64,000 nucleotides of DNA from Methylocaldum sp. 14B (GTDB lineage Bacteria; Pseudomonadota; Gammaproteobacteria; Methylococcales; Methylococcaceae): assembly GCF_002005105.1 (NCBI RefSeq), contig NZ_MSCV01000013.1:1-64000 (forward strand), given 5' to 3'. Below, piece after piece: positions 43,463 through 51,490 of this stretch. Made by a program: the position numbers and the translations under genes. Every line of letters starts with the position of its first letter. Position 1 is the first letter of the stretch. Below the pieces are notes generated by a model. The model had not been told where the DNA came from. It made no database searches and saw only the letters and a list, made by a program, of their open reading frames with translations.

Positions 43463-44222
43463 GTAATGCTCCTTGTATCGATACGATTAAAAAATAGCCC
43501 GCGACCGCGGTGAATTCTCGGTGGTCCGTAACACCGAAAAAGCGTCGCGGGCGGCATGAATATCAGAGGGAGAACGTGCCCCGCATTCAGCCGCCATATA
43601 TAAGGCAAGTTATGTGCCTTGGTATGTCGCTGCGTCAAATGACGATTCAGTGCTGGAGTGGTCTGTATTGACGGTGCTGTCTAAGAATGGCTTGCCGTCT
43701 CTGTAACGAACTGAAAATTAAGGTTGTAATGCCGAAATAAAAGACGTAGCAGGAAATTCTATTATGGGAAATGACGCATTATCTAATGAAATACTGTTGG
43801 ATATCACAGGACTATTATGCGCGCCTATCATGCCGCTTATTAGAGCTCTTGCGAGGACTATGCGAAACCCCATAATGTGCTGTGTGAAAAAACATAAATG
43901 GCAGGTAAAGGTCGGGCCGAGATGAGAATATTTTTCGAGCGGCATTATGTATATCACTCGAGGCAACAGGTTTTTAATATGTATCAAATATGTTGCAGTA
44001 ATCGAAAGGAGATGCCAATAAACCTACTTCTATTTGCTGTTATCCGATCCGCGATTTCCCCCAATACCTCTGTCATTTCCCTTATACCTAATACCTAACT
44101 TATTTATAACTGATTGTTTTTAAGCCGATATCCTGCTGGCACAGGAATTGATTGGTATTTTGGCGTTTGCACATCCTGGGTGTGCCGCCCGTTGGGACGT
44201 TGGAACCATCATTTTCACGGAT
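43463..44222. other. 760-bp divergent regulatory region, no confident gene
   Basis: The space between the minus-strand small secreted protein gene and the plus-strand metal operon. It turns AT-rich from about 43700. Possible short frames (a 29-codon one beginning ATGAAATACTGTTGG near 43788) lack supporting features. It must hold the promoters of both divergent units. I could not identify a named operator; a search for Zur, Fur or CueR-type sites here would be informative. Confidence 0.4.
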
Positions 44223-45455
44223 ATGAATGTGCTTATCATTGACCGATCGAATCCGGCCTTTCGGACGCCGCTGTCCATGGGGATCGTATTGCTCGGCTGT
44301 CTCGCGGCCGCGTCGGCCGAGGCGATCGCAGAACGGCAACTTCTTGTGGCCGTCGCCGGTTTGGCCGAAACGAGGAGCTTGGACCTGGTCGTGGAGCAGG
44401 GGACGATACACGGGCTATTGGCTGGACGTTTCGGCGAGCGCGACCGGGTGGCTTACCTGGGGTCGGCGGATGGCGGGAAAACCTGGAGCGAGCCCAGGTT
44501 TCTCGACGGGAGCGGAGAGGCCCCCGTGATTTCCCGGCGCGGCAACGATGCCCGCCTGGCTGTGTACGGCCGGCGCATCGTCGCCGTCTGGCAGGCGCGG
44601 GGCGAACTGCCGGGCACGGGACCCTTGATCGTCGCCGCTTCGGAGGATGGAGGGCGGACTTGGCGCCGTGGCCAGAATCCGGCCGCTGGCGACCCTCTGA
44701 ACAATCAGAGCTATCCGGCGCTCACCGTCGGCGGGGATGGACGCTTTCACCTCGTCTGGCTCGACGACCGCGAGGAAAACGGCAACACCCAGGGTCTCCG
44801 CTACGCAGCATCTCGGGACGGCCTCAACTGGAGCAGCCGGACTACCCTGGATCCGGCGGTCTGCACCTGCTGCTGGACTCGGATCGGCGCACTTCCGGAT
44901 CGCAGCGTGGCGGTGCTGTACCGGGACGCCGATCCGCACGACATGCGCCTCCTTCGCGGCCCGTTGAACGGCGGCGGTTGGCTCGATCTCGGACCGGTGG
45001 GGATCGCCGGCTGGAATTTCACCGGCTGTCCTCATTGCGGAGGCGGGCTGGCCATAACCGGAACCGGCGGGCAAACCGTATTGCACAGCGTCGCCTGGAC
45101 CGGAAAGGAAGAATCGCCCGGGCTCTTCTACTCGCGATCCTCCGATCTTGGAAAACACTGGGAGCCGCCTTTTCTGCTGGGCGACGGGCAAAGCCGGGAA
45201 AGCGACATTGCAGCGCTGTCCGCGTCCGATCTGGCCATCGTGTTCAGCCGAGCCGGCGCCGAGGGCGCCGCCGTGTACCTGGTCAGGTCCAGGGATGGCG
45301 GTAGGCATTGGTCGGTCCCGGTTGCCCTGACGCCGCCGGATGCCAACGCCGATCACCCCCGAATCGTGGCGACGCCCTGGGGGTTCAGGGCGTTTTGGAC
45401 AATGGCGCGGCCCGGCGGCGGCAAGGCTTTGGCGATGGCCATTCTCTCCCTATGA
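44223..45455 (+). CDS. Secreted Asp-box (BNR/sialidase-like propeller) protein with cysteine motifs
   Basis: A 410-residue exported protein, read from ATG 44223. The N-terminus is hydrophobic around residues 18-32 (GIVLLGCLAAASAEA), either a signal peptide or, given LLGC, a lipobox. Several Asp boxes of the S-x-D-x-G-x-x-W type mark propeller blades (SADGGKTW, SEDGGRTW, SSDLGKHW, SRDGGRHW). Two cysteine clusters stand out: CTCCWTRIG in the middle and GCPHCGGG about 50 residues later. Sialidase catalytic residues are not evident, so the fold rather than the activity is what is shown. Clustered cysteines next to CopC suggest metal binding. The stop overlaps the copC start (ATGA). Confidence 0.8.
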   Translation: MNVLIIDRSNPAFRTPLSMGIVLLGCLAAASAEAIAERQLLVAVAGLAETRSLDLVVEQGTIHGLLAGRFGERDRVAYLGSADGGKTWSEPRFLDGSGEAPVISRRGNDARLAVYGRRIVAVWQARGELPGTGPLIVAASEDGGRTWRRGQNPAAGDPLNNQSYPALTVGGDGRFHLVWLDDREENGNTQGLRYAASRDGLNWSSRTTLDPAVCTCCWTRIGALPDRSVAVLYRDADPHDMRLLRGPLNGGGWLDLGPVGIAGWNFTGCPHCGGGLAITGTGGQTVLHSVAWTGKEESPGLFYSRSSDLGKHWEPPFLLGDGQSRESDIAALSASDLAIVFSRAGAEGAAVYLVRSRDGGRHWSVPVALTPPDANADHPRIVATPWGFRAFWTMARPGGGKALAMAILSL

Positions 45456-45829
45456 CGATGAACACCCTAAGACGGCACTTATTACTGATTCTGGCAGGAT
45501 CGGCACTGGCCAGTCCCGAGCTTGCGGCGCACGCGATTCTGGTGAAGGCCGTACCCGACCGTGAAGCGGTCGTTTCCGAAGCTCCCTCGGAGGTGCTGTT
45601 GACCTTCAACGAAGGGGTGGGCGACGCATTCCTGGCAGTCGCGGTCATCGACGCCAACGGCAAGCGGGTGGACAAGCATGATGCCCGGCTGGACTTCACC
45701 GACCGTTCGCGGCTGCGGGCATCGGTGGAAAATCTGGCGCCCGGCCGGTACATGGTGCGCTACCGGGTGCTGTCCGCGGACGGTCACGTCGTGAGCGGCA
45801 AGTATTTCTTTCAGCTTCAAGCCAAGTAA
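45452..45829 (+). CDS. copC: CopC-domain periplasmic copper-binding protein
   Basis: A 125-residue protein with a signal peptide ending near residue 26 (LAA-H). Cleavage there leaves His27 as the new N-terminus, followed by AILVKAVPDREAVVSEAP. The other conserved CopC residues are in SADGHVVSGKYFFQL (D110, H112). N-terminal His with the D and H of the DGH segment forms the Cu(II) site in the CopC family. The methionine/histidine Cu(I) site of the two-site class is missing. The start overlaps the Asp-box gene in ATGA, so it is coupled. It probably delivers or holds copper for the system encoded downstream. Confidence 0.9.
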   Translation: MTMNTLRRHLLLILAGSALASPELAAHAILVKAVPDREAVVSEAPSEVLLTFNEGVGDAFLAVAVIDANGKRVDKHDARLDFTDRSRLRASVENLAPGRYMVRYRVLSADGHVVSGKYFFQLQAK

Positions 45830-45842
45830 GGAGGGCTTTCCG

Positions 45843-46553
45843 ATGATTCTCCACGAGCCGGGTTTCTTTCGGCGTCTCGCGAACCGCGCGGCCGTTGCCG
45901 CGCTCGTCCTGGCGGCGGGCGCCGCATCCGCCGCCGGCATTCCGCGCGACAGTTCCAACGGTCGCCAGATGTATCAGGGCGCGTCGATGAGCTGTTTGGT
46001 GGCCAACGACTTCTACGCCGTGCACTTCACCGCTCTGCAGGAAGGGCGTCATGAAGGGGAGCAAACCGATTTCGTCAAGTACTGCCAGGAAGTCCCGCGG
46101 CCCGGCAAGACCTATCTGACCCTCGACCTGCTCGACCGCGATGTTCGCAACATGCCTGTCAGCCTGCGTGTGGTCGAGGAGGAGTTCGGCGATGACGGTC
46201 GACTTCCGAAGGAAAAACGTACCCTGGCGGAAACGCCGGCTGCGGTCTACCGGAACGGTACGGCGGAAATTCACACCGACATCACGGAACCCGGCCATTA
46301 TGCCGTGATCGCCGTGTTCGGCGAAAACGACGGCTTCGTCAGCGAGGACGATCGGCTGAGGGTGCCGTTCAGCGTCGGCATCGCCATTCCGAACCCGTCC
46401 AACCGTTGGCCCGGCGCCTTGTTCGCCCTGATCGTCGCCATTGTTCTGTCGGTCGTATGCTGGCGCGTCTATCGGGGAATAAGGCCCAAGCTTCCGGTCC
46501 GCGCGGCGAATGATGACGCCGAACGGCCGGCGCCGGCGCGCCAGATTCCATGA
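45843..46553 (+). CDS. Envelope protein of unknown function with C-terminal anchor
   Basis: A 236-residue protein that I do not recognise. A signal peptide precedes ASAAG (residues about 15-38), the central part is periplasmic, and a single C-terminal helix (ALFALIVAIVLSVVCWRVYR, about 195-215) anchors it, with a short basic cytoplasmic tail. Conserved-looking elements are YQGASMSCLVANDFYAVHFT and KYCQEVPRPGKTYLTLDLLD, each with one cysteine, followed by a beta-sandwich-like stretch that ends GHYAVIAVFGENDGFV. A strong AGGAGGG ribosome site is 13 bases downstream of the copC stop. Its own stop overlaps the next start (ATGA), so it works with that protein. Confidence 0.7.
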   Translation: MILHEPGFFRRLANRAAVAALVLAAGAASAAGIPRDSSNGRQMYQGASMSCLVANDFYAVHFTALQEGRHEGEQTDFVKYCQEVPRPGKTYLTLDLLDRDVRNMPVSLRVVEEEFGDDGRLPKEKRTLAETPAAVYRNGTAEIHTDITEPGHYAVIAVFGENDGFVSEDDRLRVPFSVGIAIPNPSNRWPGALFALIVAIVLSVVCWRVYRGIRPKLPVRAANDDAERPAPARQIP

Positions 46554-48298
46554 AAGCACCGGCCGTTCGACCCGTTTGCGGCCGATGCGCACACGGCAGC
46601 GGCATTCTGGCGATGCTCCTGCTGTTCGGTTCGGCGTGGCCGACTCGGGCGGATTGGGCGGAGTTCGGCAGTTACGCGGCTCTCGCCGAAGTCGCCGTCG
46701 AAGCTGACTCGATCACGGTCAACCTGCGCCTTCGGGAAAGCGGTTTGCCCCGGTTGCGCTCGCTGCTCGGCCGTGCGGACGATACTCCCGCTTCGGAGCT
46801 TGCGGGGCAACTTCTGCGCATCGTGGCGGATCGGCAGCCGCTGCCGGAAGCGAAACCCGTGTCCGTGGCGAGGGTGGACTCATCGAAAGACCGGCGCCGA
46901 ACCGCGGAGGCATATTACGAGGCCGATCTGAATTATCCCTTGGTCCGGCGGCCGAGGACCTTGCACCTGCTGCCCCCGGAGCGCGCCGGCAAGGACTTGG
47001 GTCTGATCGTTCTGCACCGGGGCGTGCCCGTGGCCGATCTAGCGCCCTTGTCGAAACCGGCCCGCCTGCAATTGGACTGGAACGATTCGTGGCGGTCCCG
47101 ATTCGATGATGCTGAAATGGCGCGCCGCCACACCGAACCGCGCTCCTTCGTCTATGTCGAGCCTTACGAAGTGCGGCACGAATTGCTGCTGAGGCTGTGC
47201 GATCTTCTGCCGCGGCTGAACTTTGCGCCCGTGAATCCGTACCGCATCGAAGGCGCGGAGCGGGAAAGGCTGAAACAGGCGATCGGCGACCTGCTGCTGC
47301 ATCGCAATTCGCTGCGCCTGGACGGTGAGGCGGCGACGCCCCGGCTGGATCGGGTCGAGTTCATGCGTTACGGGCGCGGCGGCGTGGAAACCGTTGCGGA
47401 CGGCGAGCCCGTCGACAGCGCTACCGCCGTGGTGGGAGCGATTCTGGTCTATCTGACCGAGCGTCCCGCTGAGGCCGTAGAGCTGACCTGGGAGCTGTTC
47501 GACGCCGTCGGGGCATCGCGGCCGGTCAGCCTGCAACTGAACGACGAAACTTTCGAAGCCGAGATGACGCGGCGCGATCCGGTCTTCCGCTGGTCGGTGG
47601 AGGAAGCGCTGAAAAATCCCGCTGTGTCGGAAGCCGCCTCGATGATCCAACAACCCTTGGCGGTGGCATCCGCTCCCGGCACCGTATTACTCCGCACGGC
47701 CGGCATTGCCCTCGCGGCAGCCGTCGGATGGCGCTGGCGACGGCGCCGGTTTTTGCCGCCGGGCACCGGCGCCCAACTGGGCGTGACCCTGGCCGTGGCC
47801 GGGTGCGTCGCCTTTTACCCGGAGATCGCGCACTTTCCCGCCCATGCCGGGAGTGCTGTCCCGGCGCTTCTCGGGGAGGAGACGATGAAAACCGAGCTGC
47901 GGGCCCTGCTGCATAATGTTTATCGGGCCTTTCAATTGCCGGAAGAGGAAGCGGCATACGACCGCCTGGCCATGAGCCTGTCTGGGGAGCTTCTGGACGA
48001 CATTTATCTTCGCCAGCGCCGGGCTTTGTTGCGGCGGGGCAAGGGATTCGGCGGCGACGGTCGGGTCGAGCGGGTCGAGATTCTCTCCAGCGAAATCCAA
48101 TCGGTGGACCCGAAATCCGGACGCTGCACGGTCGCCGCCCGCTGGATCGCCCACGGCGCGGTGTCCCATTGGGGCCATTCCCACCCGCGGACTACGCTTT
48201 ACGCGGCGCGGCTGGTCCTGCGCCAGGCGGAAGATGGCCGTCTGAAGATCACGGACCTGGAGTTTACCGAAGGGCGCAGGACGGACCCGGCGACGTAA
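46550..48298 (+). CDS. Large envelope protein of unknown function
   Basis: A 582-residue protein that I do not recognise. It opens with a signal-like segment (GILAMLLLFGSAWPTRADW). A long periplasmic region follows (residues about 36-375) with YVEPYEVRHELLLRLCDLLP and beta-rich parts. Two closely spaced hydrophobic helices come next (about 380-430, around TAGIALAAAVGWRWRRRRFL and GVTLAVAGCVAFYPEIA). The C-terminal domain (about 440-582) has NVYRAFQLPEEEAAYDRLA and a histidine-bearing IAHGAVSHWGHSHPRTT. It lies immediately before the ABC ATPase, sharing a base with its start (TAATG), so it is likely part of the transporter complex. Confidence 0.7.
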   Translation: MKAPAVRPVCGRCAHGSGILAMLLLFGSAWPTRADWAEFGSYAALAEVAVEADSITVNLRLRESGLPRLRSLLGRADDTPASELAGQLLRIVADRQPLPEAKPVSVARVDSSKDRRRTAEAYYEADLNYPLVRRPRTLHLLPPERAGKDLGLIVLHRGVPVADLAPLSKPARLQLDWNDSWRSRFDDAEMARRHTEPRSFVYVEPYEVRHELLLRLCDLLPRLNFAPVNPYRIEGAERERLKQAIGDLLLHRNSLRLDGEAATPRLDRVEFMRYGRGGVETVADGEPVDSATAVVGAILVYLTERPAEAVELTWELFDAVGASRPVSLQLNDETFEAEMTRRDPVFRWSVEEALKNPAVSEAASMIQQPLAVASAPGTVLLRTAGIALAAAVGWRWRRRRFLPPGTGAQLGVTLAVAGCVAFYPEIAHFPAHAGSAVPALLGEETMKTELRALLHNVYRAFQLPEEEAAYDRLAMSLSGELLDDIYLRQRRALLRRGKGFGGDGRVERVEILSSEIQSVDPKSGRCTVAARWIAHGAVSHWGHSHPRTTLYAARLVLRQAEDGRLKITDLEFTEGRRTDPAT

Positions 48299-48954
48299 TG
48301 ATCCAAATCGAAGACCTCGAATTTCGCTACCCCGGCGCCGAATTCCGCCTCGCCGTTCCCGAGCTCCGGATTTCCCGCGGCGAGAAAATCGCCTTGATCG
48401 GGGCCAGCGGGGCGGGCAAGACGACCCTGCTGAAGCTGATGGCCGGCATCGCGGTCCCGCAGTCCGGGAACGTCCGCGTGGATGGCGTGCCTATGCGCGA
48501 GCTCAGCGACCGTCAGCGGCGCAACTTCCGTGTTTCGCGCATCGGCTTCGTGTTCCAGGAACTGGAACTCCTCGAATATTTGAACGTACTCGACAACATC
48601 GTGCATACCTACCGGATCAATAGGGTTCTCAAGCTCAATGGGCGAGTGAGGGAGCGAGCGGCGGAACTGGCCGAGGCGGCGGGTTTGATGGGCAAGCTAA
48701 AGCGGATGCCGCGGGAACTTTCGCAAGGCGAACGGCAGCGGGTCGCGGTATGCCGGGCGCTGTTGCCGGAGCCGGGGCTGATCCTGGCGGACGAGGCGAC
48801 CGGCAGTCTCGATCCGGGCAACAAGAGTCGGATTCTCGGCCTTTTGTTCCGGATGACAGAGCGCAACGGCGCGACGCTGGCGGCGGTCACGCACGACCAC
48901 GAACTCCTGCCGCGCTTCGATCGGGTAATCGATCTGAGCGCTTTTCGCCGCTGA
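48298..48954 (+). CDS. ABC transporter ATP-binding protein (LolD/MacB-like)
   Basis: A 218-residue ABC ATPase. Walker A is GASGAGKT (residues 35-42), the Q-loop is in GFVFQELELLEYLNVLDN, the signature is LSQGERQRVAVCRALL, Walker B is LILADEATGSLD, and the switch histidine is in AVTHDHELLPRF. The sequence places it in the LolD/MacB/FtsE group, which partners FtsX-type permeases. The start ATG at 48298 overlaps the previous stop (TAATG). The adjacent FtsX-type permease gene begins 4 bp after its stop. It would energise a mechanotransmission-type or extraction process rather than classical substrate import. Confidence 0.92.
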   Translation: MIQIEDLEFRYPGAEFRLAVPELRISRGEKIALIGASGAGKTTLLKLMAGIAVPQSGNVRVDGVPMRELSDRQRRNFRVSRIGFVFQELELLEYLNVLDNIVHTYRINRVLKLNGRVRERAAELAEAAGLMGKLKRMPRELSQGERQRVAVCRALLPEPGLILADEATGSLDPGNKSRILGLLFRMTERNGATLAAVTHDHELLPRFDRVIDLSAFRR

Positions 48955-48958
48955 CCGG

Positions 48959-50119
48959 ATGCAGCACGATTTTTATCTCGCCTGGCGCTATCTTCGCCAC
49001 AACAAGATCCGCAGCCTGATTCTGGCCGCTTGTCTGGCCATGATCACGGCGCTGCCTCAGGCTCTGCACCGCCTCCTGGACGAGGCCGAGCGCTGGATGT
49101 CGGCGCGCGCCGAAGCTACGCCCCTGTTGGTGGGGGCCCAAGGCAGCGCGGCGGACCTGGTGCTGAACGCTCTTTATTTCACCGACGCTCCGGCGTTCAT
49201 AAGCATGGGCGAGGCCGACCGTATCGCGGCCACCGGCTGGGCCGATCCGCTGCCGGTTTACGCCCGGTTCCGGGTTCGCGGCCTGCCCCTGGTGGGCGTC
49301 ACGACGGATTATTTCGAATTCCGCGGCTTGGCCCCGGCGGAAGGCGTTCTTCCGGCCCTGCTGGGGGATTGCGTGCTGGGGGCCGAAGCCGCCGAGCGTC
49401 TGAAACTCGCACCGGGGGACGTTCTTCCGACGACGCCGGAAAACGTTTTCGACCTGGCCGGCGTCCATCCGCTCAAGTTGAAAGTGGTCGGCATCCTGGC
49501 GAAATCCCACGTCCCGGACGACCGGGCCGTGTTCGTGGATCTTCAAACGGCCTGGGTGATCGAGGGATTGGGGCACGGCCATGAGACCGGGCCGGGGGCG
49601 GGCAGGGCGGATGCGGCGTTCGCGCCGTTATCGGGCGATGTCTCGGCCTACACCGAAATCACCCCGGACAACCTGGCATCCTTCCACTTTCACGGCGATC
49701 CGGCCGACTTTCCCATCAGCGCGGTGATCGCGGTTCCGCGCGACGTGCGTTCGGCCGCCCTGCTGCGTGGACGCTATCCGGACAGCGAAGCCAAGACGCA
49801 AATCGTCCGTCCCTTGGACGTGACCCGTAGCCTGCTGCAAAACATCTTCCGCATCGGCGCGCTGTTCGATGCCATTCTTCTGCCATTGGGCGCTGCCGCG
49901 CTGCTCATGGTCGCGCTGGTCTTCGCGCTGTCGCTCCGACTGCGGCAGCGCGAAATCGAGACCATCCATCTGATCGGCTGTTCGCCGCTGACCGTGGTCC
50001 GGCTGATGGCCGCGGAAATCGCGCTCATCGCGCTGGGCGCCGGAACCCTCGGCTTGGTTCTGGTGCAAGCGGTCCGTGCCGGTGCAGCCGAATTCGTCCG
50101 CCATTTCGTTATCGCCTGA
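48959..50119 (+). CDS. ABC transporter permease, FtsX/MacB type
   Basis: A 386-residue permease with one N-terminal helix (HNKIRSLILAACLAMITALP), a large periplasmic domain (residues about 40-280) and three C-terminal helices (for example FDAILLPLGAAALLMVALVF), the usual FtsX/MacB/LolC topology. This family does not form an import channel of the ZnuB type. It passes conformational change from the ATPase to the periplasm. Here it is followed directly by a ZnuA-like solute-binding protein, an unusual pairing. The start at ATG 48959 is 4 bp from the ATPase stop. Confidence 0.9.
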   Translation: MQHDFYLAWRYLRHNKIRSLILAACLAMITALPQALHRLLDEAERWMSARAEATPLLVGAQGSAADLVLNALYFTDAPAFISMGEADRIAATGWADPLPVYARFRVRGLPLVGVTTDYFEFRGLAPAEGVLPALLGDCVLGAEAAERLKLAPGDVLPTTPENVFDLAGVHPLKLKVVGILAKSHVPDDRAVFVDLQTAWVIEGLGHGHETGPGAGRADAAFAPLSGDVSAYTEITPDNLASFHFHGDPADFPISAVIAVPRDVRSAALLRGRYPDSEAKTQIVRPLDVTRSLLQNIFRIGALFDAILLPLGAAALLMVALVFALSLRLRQREIETIHLIGCSPLTVVRLMAAEIALIALGAGTLGLVLVQAVRAGAAEFVRHFVIA

Positions 50120-50130
50120 GGGAGTTATCC

Positions 50131-51045
50131 GTGTTTATCTCTTTTTCATGGCGCCGAGTCGCGCCGTACGTGCTGTTTTTAACCGTCGCGGCGACTACCG
50201 GTCAGGCGAGCGCCGCCGGCTCACCCGGATTGAAGATCGTCGCCGCAAACTATCCTCTGGCCTATTTCGCCGAGCGGCTGGCGGGCGCCAGGGCGCGTGT
50301 GGTTCTTCCGGTTCCGACCGGCGCCGATCCGGCGTTTTGGCAACCCAGCGCCGAAACGGTGGGCGAAATGCAGAAAGCGGACCTGATTCTCCTCAACGGT
50401 GCCGGTTACGAAAAATGGCTGCCTCAAGTAAGCCTGCCGCGCCTCAGGCTGGCGAACACATCCCTGGCGTTCCGGAACGCTTATCTCCGGATCGAGAACG
50501 CCGTCGTCCATAGCCACGGACCCGGTGGCCGACACGCCCACGAAGGTTCAGCCTTCACTACCTGGCTGGATTTCGATCAGGCCGGAAAGCAGGCGCAGGC
50601 CGTCGCCGATGCGATCGTCCGAAAGCGGCCGGAATGGAAGAGCGTAGTGACTGGAAACCTGAAGCCGCTGCTGGATGACCTTGCCGGCTTGGATGCCGAA
50701 ATGAAACAAACGGTTGCCGCCGATTTCCGCCGGCCGCTGCTTGCCTCCCACCCTGTCTATCAGTACCTGGCCCGCCGCTACGGCCTGAATCTGAAAAGCG
50801 TTCACTGGGAGCCCGACGAAATGCCGCCCGCCGCGGAGTGGAGCGCCTTGCGGGGCCTGCGGGCGAACCATTCGGCGCGCTGGATGATCTGGGAAGCCCA
50901 ACCCGCTCGGGAGATTGCCGCGAAGCTGAAGACTATGGGTATCGAAAGCGTCGTGTTCGACCCCTGCGCCAATCGACCGGAAGACGGTGATTTTCTGACG
51001 GTGATGAAGCGAAACATGGAGGAATTGAAGACGGCGTACCGGTGA
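50131..51045 (+). CDS. ZnuA/TroA-like metal-binding periplasmic protein
   Basis: A 304-residue protein of the ZnuA/TroA cluster A-I fold. The start is GTG at 50131, with GAGGGAG upstream. A signal peptide ends near ASAAG. The N-terminal metal-site segment reads GADPAFWQPSAE: where classical ZnuA has DPH, this has DPA, so the first histidine ligand is lost. The flexible loop HSHGPGGRHAHEG (H127, H129, H135, H137) and LLASHPVYQYLARRYGL (SHP histidine) remain and could bind zinc or copper. No ZnuB or ZnuC-type genes adjoin; it follows an FtsX-type permease after 11 bp. It probably hands a metal to, or receives it from, that complex. Confidence 0.85.
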   Translation: MFISFSWRRVAPYVLFLTVAATTGQASAAGSPGLKIVAANYPLAYFAERLAGARARVVLPVPTGADPAFWQPSAETVGEMQKADLILLNGAGYEKWLPQVSLPRLRLANTSLAFRNAYLRIENAVVHSHGPGGRHAHEGSAFTTWLDFDQAGKQAQAVADAIVRKRPEWKSVVTGNLKPLLDDLAGLDAEMKQTVAADFRRPLLASHPVYQYLARRYGLNLKSVHWEPDEMPPAAEWSALRGLRANHSARWMIWEAQPAREIAAKLKTMGIESVVFDPCANRPEDGDFLTVMKRNMEELKTAYR

Positions 51046-51221
51046 AAAAGAGGGCGGACTTTACGAAACTGAGCACAGTCACGACGATTCGGCGTCGTCG
51101 CGGCTTCCGGTACAAGGCTGTAACGGAGAAAAAGGATTGCTGTCGGGAATCGGCGTCATAATAGTCCGGCTCTAAAATCCTTCTGACGGATTCTTCGGCA
51201 CCATCGGCGGTCCGAATGGCG

Positions 51222-51407
51222 CTACCGATGCGCCTTGTGCATTCGATATTTTTGCCGATATCGCTTCGACAACCGTTGCCCGTGCTCCTCACACAAGAAA
51301 CGGTGTTCGCCGGTGAGTCCGGGTACGTTCATGGGCTTTCTGAGATCATAAACCGCCGGCTTGCGGCATTGCTCGCCGACCCAGCACAAAGGGCTATGGT
51401 TATGCAT
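51222..51407 (-). CDS. Small cysteine/histidine protein of unknown function (61 residues)
   Basis: A short frame starting at ATG 51407 with AGAGGAAAGGA upstream, a strong ribosome site. The protein has MHNHSPLCWVGEQCRKPAVYD-like spacing: C8 and C14, then FLCEEHG with a third cysteine and a histidine, which could form a zinc-ribbon-like site. The rest is basic (RLSKRYRQKYRMHKAHR), suggesting nucleic-acid or ribosome contact. An overlapping plus-strand frame (51216-51443) has no such features. I recognise no family; it lies between the metal operon end and repeat copy A6. Confidence 0.5.
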   Translation of the reverse strand: MHNHSPLCWVGEQCRKPAVYDLRKPMNVPGLTGEHRFLCEEHGQRLSKRYRQKYRMHKAHR

Positions 51408-51490
51408 GCGTCCTTTCCTCTTCTGACGAGACCAAGAAGGTAATCATGCAAAAACAGGACCATTGCCATCTATGCGAGGGGCTGGATCGG

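Noticed and set aside
43718-43987. 89-codon minus-strand frame in the divergent spacer
   Set aside because: AT-rich chance frame without domain, signal or ribosome site.
44223-45455. Functional exo-alpha-sialidase
   Set aside because: Asp boxes are present but the arginine triad and catalytic tyrosine/glutamate arrangement cannot be identified; Asp boxes alone show only the propeller fold.
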